This document shows positions 25,593 through 33,971 of a DNA stretch of 64,000 bases, in pieces. A model generated the notes under the pieces. That model had not been told where the DNA came from, made no database searches, and saw only the letters and a program-made list of their open reading frames with translations. The position numbers and the translations under genes are program-made. The stretch spans positions 1,240,001 through 1,304,000 of the forward strand of contig CAVXNB010000004.1 of assembly GCA_963763085.1 (NCBI GenBank). Direction: 5' to 3'. This stretch comes from CAVXNB01 sp963763085 (GTDB lineage: Bacteria > Actinomycetota > Acidimicrobiia > Acidimicrobiales > Bog-793). The first letter of the stretch is position 1, and each line of letters opens with the position of its first letter.

Positions 25593-26930
25593 ATGGTAGC
25601 GGTGCTCACAGAGGACCAGTGGACCCGAGTCCGCGAGATCGCCCACACGATCTTTCGCGAACCCTTCACAAAACGGACCTGGTCCGAACTCGTCTTCTTT
25701 TCCCTCGGAGTCCCCGTCGCCTGCCTCGGTCTGGCGTTCGTCGCCCTCACTATGGCGGCCGGACTGGTCCTCGCCATCACGTTTGTCGGTCTCGCCCTTA
25801 TCGCCTTTTCCGTCCTCGGTGCGAGGGTGATCGGGGGATTCCAGCGAGGGCTCGCGAGAGCGCTTCTGAACGAGGAGATCGAAGACCCGCCTTCGTTCTA
25901 CTCCCGTCCGGGCTTCCTGGGCTGGCTCCAGACGGCCGTACGGGATCGCACCGGTTGGCGGGCAATCGCCTACCTCCTGATCAAGGTTCCGCTGTCGGTC
26001 GCCGGCGTCTACGCCGCCTTCAGCGTGTGGTGGGATGCGTTCGCCTGCCTGACCGACCCGTTGTGGCGCGGCAATGGTCGGCCGGCAGAATTCGGCTTGG
26101 TTCGCGATCTTTTCCCGCCGGGATTCTTCTCGATCGGGACCGCCGGGTTCTTCCATGGGGTCTGGGTATTTGCGACCGGGGTGATCCTGGTCTTCGTTGC
26201 ACCTTGGGGCGTCCGGGTCGTGGTGTCGCTCGACCGACTCCTGATTCAAGCGTTCCTGGCACCCGACGCCGTCACGGTGCGGATGCGCTCGCTCGAACAG
26301 GCCCGGGCCGAGACCGTGGACGCATCGGCAGCGACGCTCCGGCGGATCGAGCGCGACCTCCACGACGGCACCCAGGCGCAGCTGGTCGCGATCGCGATGC
26401 GGCTCGGAATGGCCAAAGAGAAGCTGGCCGATGCCGACCAACCCGACCTCCAACAGGTGCGCCGGTTGGTGGACGAAGCTCACAAAGGAGCCAAGGAGGC
26501 CATCGTCGAGCTGCGGGACCTGGCCCGTGGAATCCATCCTCCCGCGCTCGACGTCGGCCTCGAAGGAGCGCTCTCGACGTTGGCGGCGCGCAGCGCCGTC
26601 CCGACGGAGGTGACGATCTCGCTCGAGGATCGACCGACGGCGGCCATCGAGGCCATCGCCTACTTCTGCGTGGCGGAGCTGCTCGCGAACGTCGCTCAAC
26701 ACGCCTATGCCTCCCGCGCAACCGTGACGTGCGCCCAGCACGGCAGATGGATGCGTCTCGTCGTGCGCGACGACGGGAAGGGCGGGGCGCAGCCGTCAGC
26801 GATGGGGTCGTCGTCGAGTGGGTTGGCCGGCCTCACCGACCGGGTGCGCACCGTGGACGGGCGACTGGACGTCACGAGCCCGCTGCGCGGACCGACGGTG
26901 GTCGTGGTCGACCTGCCGATGCACGCGTAG
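25593..26930 (+). CDS. DesK/NarL-type sensor histidine kinase
   Basis: A 445-residue membrane sensor. The N-terminal putative sensor domain has about four hydrophobic segments (near 33-52, 55-80, 125-150, 185-212). HisKA_3 has phospho-acceptor His257 in RRIERDLHDGTQAQLVA, and the HATPase domain has AELLANVAQHAYA, DDGKGGAQ and SGLAGLTDRV. Same length and architecture as the kinase at 3886-5223, indicating related systems. The stop codon directly abuts the response regulator ATG, so the two form an operon. Signal unknown. Confidence 0.92.
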   Translation: MVAVLTEDQWTRVREIAHTIFREPFTKRTWSELVFFSLGVPVACLGLAFVALTMAAGLVLAITFVGLALIAFSVLGARVIGGFQRGLARALLNEEIEDPPSFYSRPGFLGWLQTAVRDRTGWRAIAYLLIKVPLSVAGVYAAFSVWWDAFACLTDPLWRGNGRPAEFGLVRDLFPPGFFSIGTAGFFHGVWVFATGVILVFVAPWGVRVVVSLDRLLIQAFLAPDAVTVRMRSLEQARAETVDASAATLRRIERDLHDGTQAQLVAIAMRLGMAKEKLADADQPDLQQVRRLVDEAHKGAKEAIVELRDLARGIHPPALDVGLEGALSTLAARSAVPTEVTISLEDRPTAAIEAIAYFCVAELLANVAQHAYASRATVTCAQHGRWMRLVVRDDGKGGAQPSAMGSSSSGLAGLTDRVRTVDGRLDVTSPLRGPTVVVVDLPMHA

Positions 26931-27590
26931 ATGACCGTCCCGCCGCTACGAGTCGTCATCGCCGAGGACTCGGTCATCCTGCGCGACGGCCTCGTTCAGC
27001 TGCTGGTCGACCGGGGATTCGTCGTCACGGCCGCCGTCGGCGAACCCCACGCCCTGCGAAGGTCGGTCGAGTACGAATGTCCTGATGTGGCTGTCGTCGA
27101 CGTCCGGATGCCGCCGACGTTCACGGACGAGGGTCTGCGGGCCGCCATCGATCTGCACAGCCGGCATCAGGATCTCGGGATCTTGATGTTCTCCCAGTAC
27201 ATCGAGACCCGCTACGCGGCACAGCTGTTGGCCGGCGGCGCGGCGGGGATCGGATATCTGTTGAAAGACCGAGTGGCCGACGTGAGCGACTTCGTCGAAG
27301 CGCTCGTGCGGGTGGCATCCGGCGGGACGGCGCTCGACCCTGAAGTCGTGACCCAGCTGCTGGGAGCGTCTCGACAGGCCGACTCGATCTCGGTCTTGAG
27401 CGTGCGGGAGAAGGAAGTGCTCTCGCTCATGGCCGAGGGACGCTCCAACGCCGCCATCGCGAGCGCGCTCGTGATATCGGACGGCGCGGTCGAGAAGCAT
27501 GTCGCCAACATCTTCACGAAGTTCGGCCTGCCGGTGTCCCAGTCCGATCATCGACGGGTCCTGGCGGTGCTGCGCTTTCTTGAGTCCTGA
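26931..27590 (+). CDS. NarL/LuxR-family response regulator
   Basis: A 219-residue response regulator. The receiver domain has AED near residue 11-13, phospho-acceptor Asp57 in VAVVDVRMP and the switch lysine in YLLKDRV. The C-terminal LuxR helix-turn-helix has LSVREKEVLSLMAEG and SNAAIASALVISDGAVEKHVANIF. It follows the kinase gene with no spacer. It shares PPTFTDEGLRAA and other stretches with the regulator at 5208-5852, so cross-regulation or recent duplication is possible. Confidence 0.95.
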   Translation: MTVPPLRVVIAEDSVILRDGLVQLLVDRGFVVTAAVGEPHALRRSVEYECPDVAVVDVRMPPTFTDEGLRAAIDLHSRHQDLGILMFSQYIETRYAAQLLAGGAAGIGYLLKDRVADVSDFVEALVRVASGGTALDPEVVTQLLGASRQADSISVLSVREKEVLSLMAEGRSNAAIASALVISDGAVEKHVANIFTKFGLPVSQSDHRRVLAVLRFLES

Positions 27591-27657
27591 ACCCGAACGA
27601 CGCCGCCCCGGACGGTGACGGGGAAACCGTGACGATCGAGCGGTACGCTCCCTTGCC

Positions 27658-28455
27658 GTGACTCGAAGCGACGGCGTCACCCCTCCCGTCGTGGCCGGGA
27701 CTCTGCGTGTACCCGAGATCACGGTCTTCTTCTGGATCATCAAGGCACTCTCGACGGCGATGGGCGAGTCGACCTCGGACTACCTCGTCCACGCGATCAA
27801 CCCCGTCGCTGCCGTCGGGCTCGGGTTCGTCGGCTTCCTGGTGGCCCTGGCGGTGCAGTTCTCGAGGCGGCGCTATATCGCGTGGACCTACTGGTTCGCC
27901 GTCGTGATGGTCGGGGTGTTCGGCACGATGGCCGCCGACGTCCTCCATGTCGGATTCGGCGTCCCGTACATCGCCTCCACCGTTCTGTACGCCGTCGTGT
28001 TGGCGGCGGTGTTCGTGTCGTGGCAGAAGACCGAACACACGCTCTCCATCCACAGCATCGACACGCCACGTCGCGAAGCCTTCTACTGGGCGGCGGTCGT
28101 CGCCACGTTCGCGATGGGCACGGCGCTCGGTGACTTGACCGCAACGACGTTCGGCCTCGGGTACTTCTTCTCGATGGTGTTCTTCGGCGGCGTGATCCTC
28201 GTTCCCGCCGTCGGCTTTCGCTGGCTCCACTGGAACGCGATCTTCACGTTTTGGTTCGCCTATGTAGTCACCCGGCCCCTCGGCGCTTCGTTCGCCGACT
28301 GGCTCGGCAAGCCCAAGAGCGTTGGCGGCCTCGGGTGGGGTGCCGGGCGGGTCAGTTTGGGGCTGACCTTCATCATCGTCTGCTTCGTGGCGTACCTCGC
28401 CATCACGCGTCGAGACGTGCAGCAGGCCGGGACGCCTGGCGACGGTGAGCCGTAG
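27658..28455 (+). CDS. COG4705-like multi-pass membrane protein
   Basis: A 265-residue membrane protein with about eight hydrophobic segments. The second half appears to repeat the first: TVFFWIIKALSTAMGESTSDYLV and AAVVATFAMGTALGDLTATTFGLGY share the A/S-MG-x-x-x-D pattern, each followed by GFxV/YFF helices. This matches the COG4705 group of uncharacterised membrane-anchored proteins. GTG start. It lies 67 bases after the response regulator and may belong to that unit. Transport or sensing role not known. Confidence 0.8.
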   Translation: MTRSDGVTPPVVAGTLRVPEITVFFWIIKALSTAMGESTSDYLVHAINPVAAVGLGFVGFLVALAVQFSRRRYIAWTYWFAVVMVGVFGTMAADVLHVGFGVPYIASTVLYAVVLAAVFVSWQKTEHTLSIHSIDTPRREAFYWAAVVATFAMGTALGDLTATTFGLGYFFSMVFFGGVILVPAVGFRWLHWNAIFTFWFAYVVTRPLGASFADWLGKPKSVGGLGWGAGRVSLGLTFIIVCFVAYLAITRRDVQQAGTPGDGEP

Positions 28456-28502
28456 GCTGACGGGAACGACGCGTCCGACCCGTCCGACACTACGGAGATC
28501 CC

Positions 28503-28913
28503 ATGTCCACCCCAGCCCAGTCCACCCGGCTCGATCTCGCGCAGCGGTTTCTGATGCACATCGGGCACCGAGACTCGGCCCAGGCCTTGGAGCTGCTCGC
28601 GCCTCAGGCGACCTACCGGGTGCCGGGACACCACGCGCTCGCGGGGTTGTACACCGGTCGCGACGAGGTCACCAAGCACCTCTGCGACCTCTTCCAACGC
28701 ACCGGTGGAACCTTGGACACATTCAAGTGGGAGGACTGGATGGTGGGCGAGGACCACGTGGCGGCTCTCGTCGACAACAGCCTGCAGGCGGAGCACCGGG
28801 TCTACTCGGGACGACAATTGTTTGTCGTGGACTTTGACATCGACGACAAGATCGTCGAGGTCCTCGTGTTCTTCGTGGACGAGGCGGCAGCCGAGCGGTT
28901 CTTCGCCGACTGA
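28503..28913 (+). CDS. SnoaL-like/NTF2-fold protein
   Basis: A 136-residue cone-fold protein. The helix LAQRFLMHIGHRDSAQALELLAPQATYRVPG (about residues 13-43) followed by HHALAGLYTGRDEVTKHLCDLF is the standard SnoaL start, and the remaining strands (KWEDWMVGEDHVAALVDNSL, RQLFVVDFDIDDKIVEVLVFFVDE) complete the fold. Such proteins are ligand-binding enzymes or accessory proteins with very diverse roles. It lies just upstream of the F420-type nitroreductase gene (28 bases). Function not assigned. Confidence 0.8.
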   Translation: MSTPAQSTRLDLAQRFLMHIGHRDSAQALELLAPQATYRVPGHHALAGLYTGRDEVTKHLCDLFQRTGGTLDTFKWEDWMVGEDHVAALVDNSLQAEHRVYSGRQLFVVDFDIDDKIVEVLVFFVDEAAAERFFAD

Positions 28914-28941
28914 GGCGCGCGGCCCCGCTACCGTTGCCCGC

Positions 28942-29382
28942 ATGCCTCTCGACGGTGAGTACGAGCCAAGCACGCAAGCCTGGGTGAGGGACCAGGTCAA
29001 GCTTTACGAGGGGTCCGGCGGCACCGAAGGCACGATGCTGCGGGGAATGCCGGTGGTCATCGTGACCAACCGGGGTGTCCGTTCGGGGAAGCTCCGCAAG
29101 ACGCCGGTGATGCGGGTCGAGCACGATGGGCGCTACGCGGCCGTCGCCTCGAAGGGCGGCAGCCCGACCCACCCCGTCTGGTACTACAACCTGGTCGCCA
29201 ATCCGCACGTCGAGCTCCAGGACGGGCCCGTCAGGACCGACATGGTCGCCAGGCTGGTCACCGGCGACGAGAAGGCGGCGTGGTGGGATCGTGCCGTGGC
29301 CGCCTACCCGGACTACGCCGCTTATCAGACGAAGACGACTCGGGAGATCCCGGTGTTCGTGCTCGAGCCGGCGGTCGACTAA
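28942..29382 (+). CDS. Deazaflavin (F420)-dependent nitroreductase family protein
   Basis: A 146-residue split-barrel protein of the Ddn/F420-dependent reductase family. Signature segments: GMPVVIVTNRGVRSGKLRKTPVMRVEHDGRYAAVASKGGSP (about residues 35-75), HPVWYYNLVANPHVELQDG and a C-terminal YAAYQTKTTREIPVFVLEP. Members bind coenzyme F420 and reduce quinones or other electrophiles, which points to an F420-making actinobacterium. The start was chosen at MPLDGEYEPSTQAWVRDQ, typical for the family. Co-directional with the SnoaL-like gene; convergent with the ATP-grasp gene 14 bases away. Confidence 0.9.
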   Translation: MPLDGEYEPSTQAWVRDQVKLYEGSGGTEGTMLRGMPVVIVTNRGVRSGKLRKTPVMRVEHDGRYAAVASKGGSPTHPVWYYNLVANPHVELQDGPVRTDMVARLVTGDEKAAWWDRAVAAYPDYAAYQTKTTREIPVFVLEPAVD

Positions 29383-29396
29383 GCCCGGCGCCGGCC

Positions 29397-30884
29397 CTAC
29401 TTCACGTACGCGAGCGGAACCACCGCCGGCGGCTGCGCGATCGCTTCGCTCACGTACATCGACCGGATGCCGTTGATGTAATGCAGGCAGCGGGCGGTCA
29501 GACCGTCGGCCGTCTGCATCCGGCCCTTCGTCACGAGTACGCCGAGATCGGCGCCCTTGAACCGGTAATCGCCGGGGGGATAGACGCGTAAATAGAAGCA
29601 CTCGTCCTCGTGCGTCACGTCGTGCCAGTCGTCGCACGTGCGGACGAAGGTGAGCGACCCGTCGTCGGAGAGGTGATAGCTCCCGGTCCTGGGTGCCGCC
29701 AGGATGAGCTCGACCGAGTCGACGGGCTCCTTCATGATCAGCTGCGCCCAGACGTCGGCCGCCGCCAGCCGGCGCCAGCGCTCGTTGATCTCCTCGACGT
29801 CGATGGTGTAGTCGACGTCCATGTGCTCCAGCAGATGGAAGAGAAACAACGGCATATCCGCGTAAGCCCCCGCGGTCACATTCGTCATCGACGACGTGCC
29901 TGAGATACGGGGGTTGAGCTCGCCCAGGTACACCTCGTCGCTGTCGAGGTCGACTAGCACGTCGACCTCGAAGAAGCCGACGTAACTCTCTTCGCCGAGG
30001 CGGTCGCCGAGGCGGCGGACGAGCTCGATCGCCTTCTCACGATGCGCGTCGGACAGGGCCTCGGGGAACAGATCGTTGCCGCACCATCCACCCTTGTAAG
30101 GCGTGAGCTCGGGGTAGCCGGTGAGGTCGGTCATGAACGGACCGACCACTGTGCCGAATCTCGTGATCACCGCCTCGACTGCGACTGCCTTGTTCTTGAT
30201 CCGACGCATCACCTTGACCGTCCCGCCGACGACCTCGTCGGCGCAGGCGTCCCAGTCCGCCCGGCACGAGAGGAAGAACGTGGTCTTGCCCGAATCGCCA
30301 TACGGCGTCTGGACGACGAGGTCGGTACCGAGCCCGGCGAGGGTCGCGACTTGCGCGAGCGTTTCCCAAGAGTCCACCTCGGTCAGGACGTTCGGCACAC
30401 TCGGCACGCCGGCCTCGTTGCCGAGCGTCGTCGTGACGATCTTGGAGTCGAGCCGCCGGCGCAGCGCGTGAGCGGGAAGGATGAGCTCGTAGCCCAGCTC
30501 CTCGCAGATCTGCTCGGTCTCGGCGTCGAAGAACACCATCGCGATCTTGGGTCGTGACGCCGAGCGCTGGCCCCGCTTGGCGATGAACGCCTGCACTTCG
30601 GGATCGCGGAGCAGGTAGTTGTTGATCTGCTCGCTGCTCTCGAACTCGACGAAGGGCTTGTCGCTCGGGGCGAATACCCGTGGATGCCCGCCGTCCCAGG
30701 AGTCGTAGTAGACGATGTAGTCAAAGTTGCGTACCCAGCGGTCGATACCGAGCAGGTTGAAGGCGGTCGGGCCGACGAAGTACACCGGCGTCTGATTGGT
30801 CCGGAAAAAGCTGCGGATCTCCGCCATGCCGTTCAGGAACGGGCGACCCGTGCCCGGGCCCGTGTCCGGTCTGTCAGCGGACAC
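29397..30884 (-). CDS. ATP-grasp domain protein (biotin-carboxylase-like ligase)
   Basis: A 495-residue ATP-grasp enzyme, a class that joins a carboxylate to an amine or thiol through an acyl-phosphate. After an N-terminal pre-grasp domain (YFVGPTAFNLLGIDRWVRNFDYIVYY), ATP-binding segments include DLVVQTPYGDSGKTTFFL (about residues 205-222), TVKVMRRIKNKAVAVEAVITRFG, and the metal-binding VGFFEVDVLVD with VYLGELNPRISGTSSMTNVTA. A C-terminal domain of about 130 residues is unfamiliar. The GTG start was chosen because GGAGG lies eight bases upstream and it begins just after the stop of the upstream hydrolase gene. Substrates unknown. Confidence 0.85.
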   Translation of the reverse strand: MSADRPDTGPGTGRPFLNGMAEIRSFFRTNQTPVYFVGPTAFNLLGIDRWVRNFDYIVYYDSWDGGHPRVFAPSDKPFVEFESSEQINNYLLRDPEVQAFIAKRGQRSASRPKIAMVFFDAETEQICEELGYELILPAHALRRRLDSKIVTTTLGNEAGVPSVPNVLTEVDSWETLAQVATLAGLGTDLVVQTPYGDSGKTTFFLSCRADWDACADEVVGGTVKVMRRIKNKAVAVEAVITRFGTVVGPFMTDLTGYPELTPYKGGWCGNDLFPEALSDAHREKAIELVRRLGDRLGEESYVGFFEVDVLVDLDSDEVYLGELNPRISGTSSMTNVTAGAYADMPLFLFHLLEHMDVDYTIDVEEINERWRRLAAADVWAQLIMKEPVDSVELILAAPRTGSYHLSDDGSLTFVRTCDDWHDVTHEDECFYLRVYPPGDYRFKGADLGVLVTKGRMQTADGLTARCLHYINGIRSMYVSEAIAQPPAVVPLAYVK

Positions 30885-30888
30885 CGGA

Positions 30889-32181
30889 TCAACCTCCGGC
30901 GGTTCCAGCGGACCGGTTCCGGCTGAGGCCGGCGGCGACGCCGGCCGGCCCTGTCGGATGCGGAGATTCCCCGGGCGCATCGATCGGCATTCCGGCCAAT
31001 GTGGCACCGATGGTGTCGAAGGCCCCGAGCGTGTCGTGGAGCATCGCCGCTGACTGGGCGACGGGCCAGGACGAGAGCTTGGCCGCCACGGTCCCGGTCG
31101 CAGGGTTCACGTACAGCATCTGGCCGTAGATGCCGAGACAGAGCAGCACGGGGCCGTGCGGGCGGGGAACGAACCAGAACTGGTTGCGATACCAGCCGCC
31201 GGCCATGAACGGAGCGCTCGCGGACTGGGCGAAGGCCTCGAGGATCTCGGGGTCGACCGTCCACGAGTCCTGAAGCCACTCGGCCGGTATGACGCTCTGG
31301 CCGGCGGCGGACTCGCCCCCCGCCAGCACGAGCATCCCGAAACGGGCCAGGTCGCGTGCCGTCGCGCAAATGCCCCCGTCGTGGATCGCGGCACCGAGCC
31401 GGTCGCAGGTCACCTCGGCGTCGTGTTCCGCGCCCATGGGAGCCCAGATGAGCTCGGACAGAAGCTGCGACATCCGCTCACCGGCGGCGCGTTCGCACAC
31501 CCAGCCCAGGACGTCGCTCTCGCACGACCGGTAGGAGAAGGGGCCGCCGTGTTCGCGATCGGCGACCAATGTGGTCAGGTACTCGTACATCGAGCCGGTC
31601 TCGAGCCCCGCCACCACGGGCCTCCACCCGAAGGCCTGCTCGATCAGCCGGACCTCGGAGCTCAAGTCGGTGTAGTCCTCGCTGAATTTGACGCCCGAGC
31701 GCATGTCCAGCAGGTCGCGGACTCGTGCGCCGCTGTAACCGCTGACGTCGAGCTCGGGAACGTAGGCGGTGACGAGCGACGCGGGATCCACCGCCCCGCG
31801 CTGCACGAGGCAGCCGACGACGGAGCCGACCAGGGACTTGGACATCGACATCAGCAAGTGGGGCGTGTCTGGGTGGGTCTCACCCGCGTAGCGCTCCAGG
31901 ACGACCGATCCGTCATGCACGACCACGAGGGCATCGGTGAACGTGTCGGCGAGAACCTGGCCGACCGTGCCGACCTTGCCGTCGGTTCTCATCAATTCCG
32001 CCCTGTCGACCCCTTGCGGGTTGTCGGCCAAGGGACTGACGGGGCCGGCGCCACGGGCGATCCGCTGGGTCGGCACGAGCTCGCGCAGGTGCGAGAAGGC
32101 CCAGCGATTGAAGGGCGGATCCTGCCAATTGGACAGGGTGACGCGGGCGTCGACGGGCGGCGGTGACCCTTCCATGAGCAT
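30889..32181 (-). CDS. Serine hydrolase, beta-lactamase fold (NylB-like)
   Basis: A 430-residue member of the class C beta-lactamase/6-aminohexanoate-dimer-hydrolase group. The SxxK motif is Ser112-Met-Ser-Lys115 in LLMSMSKSLVGS, and the Tyr is Tyr217 in PFSYRSCESDVLGWV. These positions closely match Ser112, Lys115 and Tyr215 of the nylon-oligomer hydrolase NylB, as I recall them. The protein likely cleaves an amide or ester. No signal peptide is seen, so it is cytosolic. The ATP-grasp gene follows four bases after its stop, so ligase and hydrolase are co-translated. Start at the first or second ATG is uncertain. Confidence 0.85.
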   Translation of the reverse strand: MLMEGSPPPVDARVTLSNWQDPPFNRWAFSHLRELVPTQRIARGAGPVSPLADNPQGVDRAELMRTDGKVGTVGQVLADTFTDALVVVHDGSVVLERYAGETHPDTPHLLMSMSKSLVGSVVGCLVQRGAVDPASLVTAYVPELDVSGYSGARVRDLLDMRSGVKFSEDYTDLSSEVRLIEQAFGWRPVVAGLETGSMYEYLTTLVADREHGGPFSYRSCESDVLGWVCERAAGERMSQLLSELIWAPMGAEHDAEVTCDRLGAAIHDGGICATARDLARFGMLVLAGGESAAGQSVIPAEWLQDSWTVDPEILEAFAQSASAPFMAGGWYRNQFWFVPRPHGPVLLCLGIYGQMLYVNPATGTVAAKLSSWPVAQSAAMLHDTLGAFDTIGATLAGMPIDAPGESPHPTGPAGVAAGLSRNRSAGTAGG

Positions 32182-32260
32182 CCCGAGAGACTAATGGCGA
32201 GGGCGGCCCCGGTTAGCGTGATCCGGGGTATCTCGCCCCTGTCCCTCCTTGAACCGACCG

Positions 32261-33418
32261 ATGCGAAGACTCGTCCTCCTACTCAGCTTGTTGTTCGCCC
32301 TCGAGGCGTCGCTGTTCGCCTGTATCGCGCCCTTGCTGCCCCACTACGCGCACGAGTTCGCGCTCTCCAAGCTGGAGGCGGGGTTGCTCACCGGGTCCTA
32401 CCCGGCCGGCGTCATCATGGGCGCACTCGTCGTCGGCCGCGCGAGGCGAGTCAACCCGCGCACCTTGACCTTGATCGGTCTCGTCATCTTCAGCGCCGCG
32501 ACCTTCGTCTTCGGGTTCGGGCGCAGCGTCGTGGTCCTCGACGTGGCGCGCGTCACGCAGGGAATTGGCTGCGGCGGCATCTGGGGCGGAGGCCTCGCCT
32601 GGCTGGCCAGGGCGTCGTCGCCGAGCAACCGGGGCCGGGCGCTCGGCATCACGATGGGTGCCTCGACCTTCGGGACCATGCTCGGGCCGGTGCTCGGAAC
32701 GATCGCCGCCGCCGTCGACCCCCGCGTGGTCTTCGGCTCCATGGCCCTGGCCGCTGTTCTCGTGATCCCGCTCGTCTTCGCAACCGCCGCACCGACGTCG
32801 AGCTCGGGACAAACGGCGTCGATGGCGGCGGTGCTGCGCAACCCGGCCCTCGTCGTGTGCCTGGTGGTTCTCGTCACGCCCCTCCTCGGCGCCGGCGCGC
32901 TGAGCGTGCTCGTTCCCCTGCAACTGAGCCGTTTGGGCGGCTCAGGGTTCGAAGTAGGCGCAACGTTCTTCCTCGCCTCGGCGACGGCCACGCTGTTCAG
33001 CCCCCTTGCCGGGACGCTCAGCGACCGGCGGGGCCGGGCGCTCCCGATCCGGATCGGGCTCCTCGTCGGCACGCTGATGCTCGTCGCGCTGTGCCTGCTG
33101 CACACCCTGCCGCTCGTGATGGTCCTGACAATCGGTTATCTCGGATTCGTGTTCAGTCTCGTCCCGCCGCCGGCGATGGCGTTGATGACCGACATCGCCG
33201 AAGGGACCGAGTTCGTTGCCGCGGTCCCGCCGGCCCAGCTGATCGCGCTGTCGCTCGGGGATCTCGTCGGCTCCTCGGCGGGCGCGGCACTGGCGCAGGC
33301 GACTCGCGACGCCGTCACTTATGCGACGCTGGCGATGTTGAGTCTTGGCACGCTGGCCCTGTTTCGGGCGAGCCTGGTCCGGCGGCGCCAGATCGCCGTC
33401 GCGGAAGACAGGAGGTAG
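32261..33418 (+). CDS. MFS transporter (drug/proton antiporter type)
   Basis: A 385-residue membrane protein with about twelve membrane segments. MFS signatures appear in the loop after helix 2 (GALVVGRARRVNPRTL) and in the second half (SPLAGTLSDRRGRALP). Helix 5 has GITMGASTFGTMLGPVLG, like the antiporter motif of exporters. It is divergent from the hydrolase/ATP-grasp operon across 79 bases and could export the product of that pair. The ATG at 32261 is preferred; a TTG 12 bases earlier is possible. The DinB-like gene begins three bases after its stop. Confidence 0.85.
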   Translation: MRRLVLLLSLLFALEASLFACIAPLLPHYAHEFALSKLEAGLLTGSYPAGVIMGALVVGRARRVNPRTLTLIGLVIFSAATFVFGFGRSVVVLDVARVTQGIGCGGIWGGGLAWLARASSPSNRGRALGITMGASTFGTMLGPVLGTIAAAVDPRVVFGSMALAAVLVIPLVFATAAPTSSSGQTASMAAVLRNPALVVCLVVLVTPLLGAGALSVLVPLQLSRLGGSGFEVGATFFLASATATLFSPLAGTLSDRRGRALPIRIGLLVGTLMLVALCLLHTLPLVMVLTIGYLGFVFSLVPPPAMALMTDIAEGTEFVAAVPPAQLIALSLGDLVGSSAGAALAQATRDAVTYATLAMLSLGTLALFRASLVRRRQIAVAEDRR

Positions 33419-33421
33419 CCC

Positions 33422-33940
33422 GTGGTAGAAGACATCGAGGATCCCCGCCGGAGCGAGCCCCCGTTCGTCCTGGACGAGCGTCCAATGCTCGAGGCCTGGT
33501 TGGAGTTCCACCGCACCACGCTCCTGCTCAAGTGCGAGCGGCTGAGCGACGCCGATCGCAAGAGCCGTCCGGTCCCGACCTCGAACCTGTCCCTTCATGG
33601 TCTGGTGCGTCACATGGCCGAGGTGGAGCGGAATTGGTTTCAACGGGTGCTGTTACGCGAGCCCGAGACGCCCCCTATCTGGTACGACCCGGCGATCCCG
33701 GACAGCGAGCTCGTTCCCCTCGACGACGCCGACTGGGAAGCCGACGTCCTCGCCTGGCAAGGGCAGTGTCAGGTGAGCCGGGAGGCGGCCTCCGGCTACG
33801 ACCTGGATCACCTCGGGATGCGGCACGGGGAGCCGTGTTCCTTGCGCTGGATCTACGTTCACATGATCGAGGAGTATGCCCGCCACAACGGGCACGCCGA
33901 TATCATCCGCGAGCTGGTCGACGGGGAGGTCGGCTGTTAG
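33422..33940 (+). CDS. DinB/DUF664 family protein
   Basis: A 172-residue four-helix-bundle protein. The DinB metal-site pattern shows in NLSLHGLVRHMAEVERNWFQRV (about residues 55-76) and IYVHMIEEYARHNGHADIIRELVDG (about 145-169), with three or four well-placed histidines. Actinobacterial DUF664 proteins are thought to be mycothiol-dependent transferases or isomerases. GTG start three bases after the MFS gene, so one operon. It may detoxify or modify the compound handled by the neighbouring transporter; substrate unknown. Confidence 0.88.
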   Translation: MVEDIEDPRRSEPPFVLDERPMLEAWLEFHRTTLLLKCERLSDADRKSRPVPTSNLSLHGLVRHMAEVERNWFQRVLLREPETPPIWYDPAIPDSELVPLDDADWEADVLAWQGQCQVSREAASGYDLDHLGMRHGEPCSLRWIYVHMIEEYARHNGHADIIRELVDGEVGC

Positions 33941-33971
33941 GTATGGGGGCTGTGCTCCGGCGACCCGGCGT

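Noticed and set aside
25257..26741. A 494-codon leftward open frame opposite the second sensor kinase
   Set aside because: Composition is highly charged and unstructured, and it lies wholly against a well-supported histidine kinase gene.
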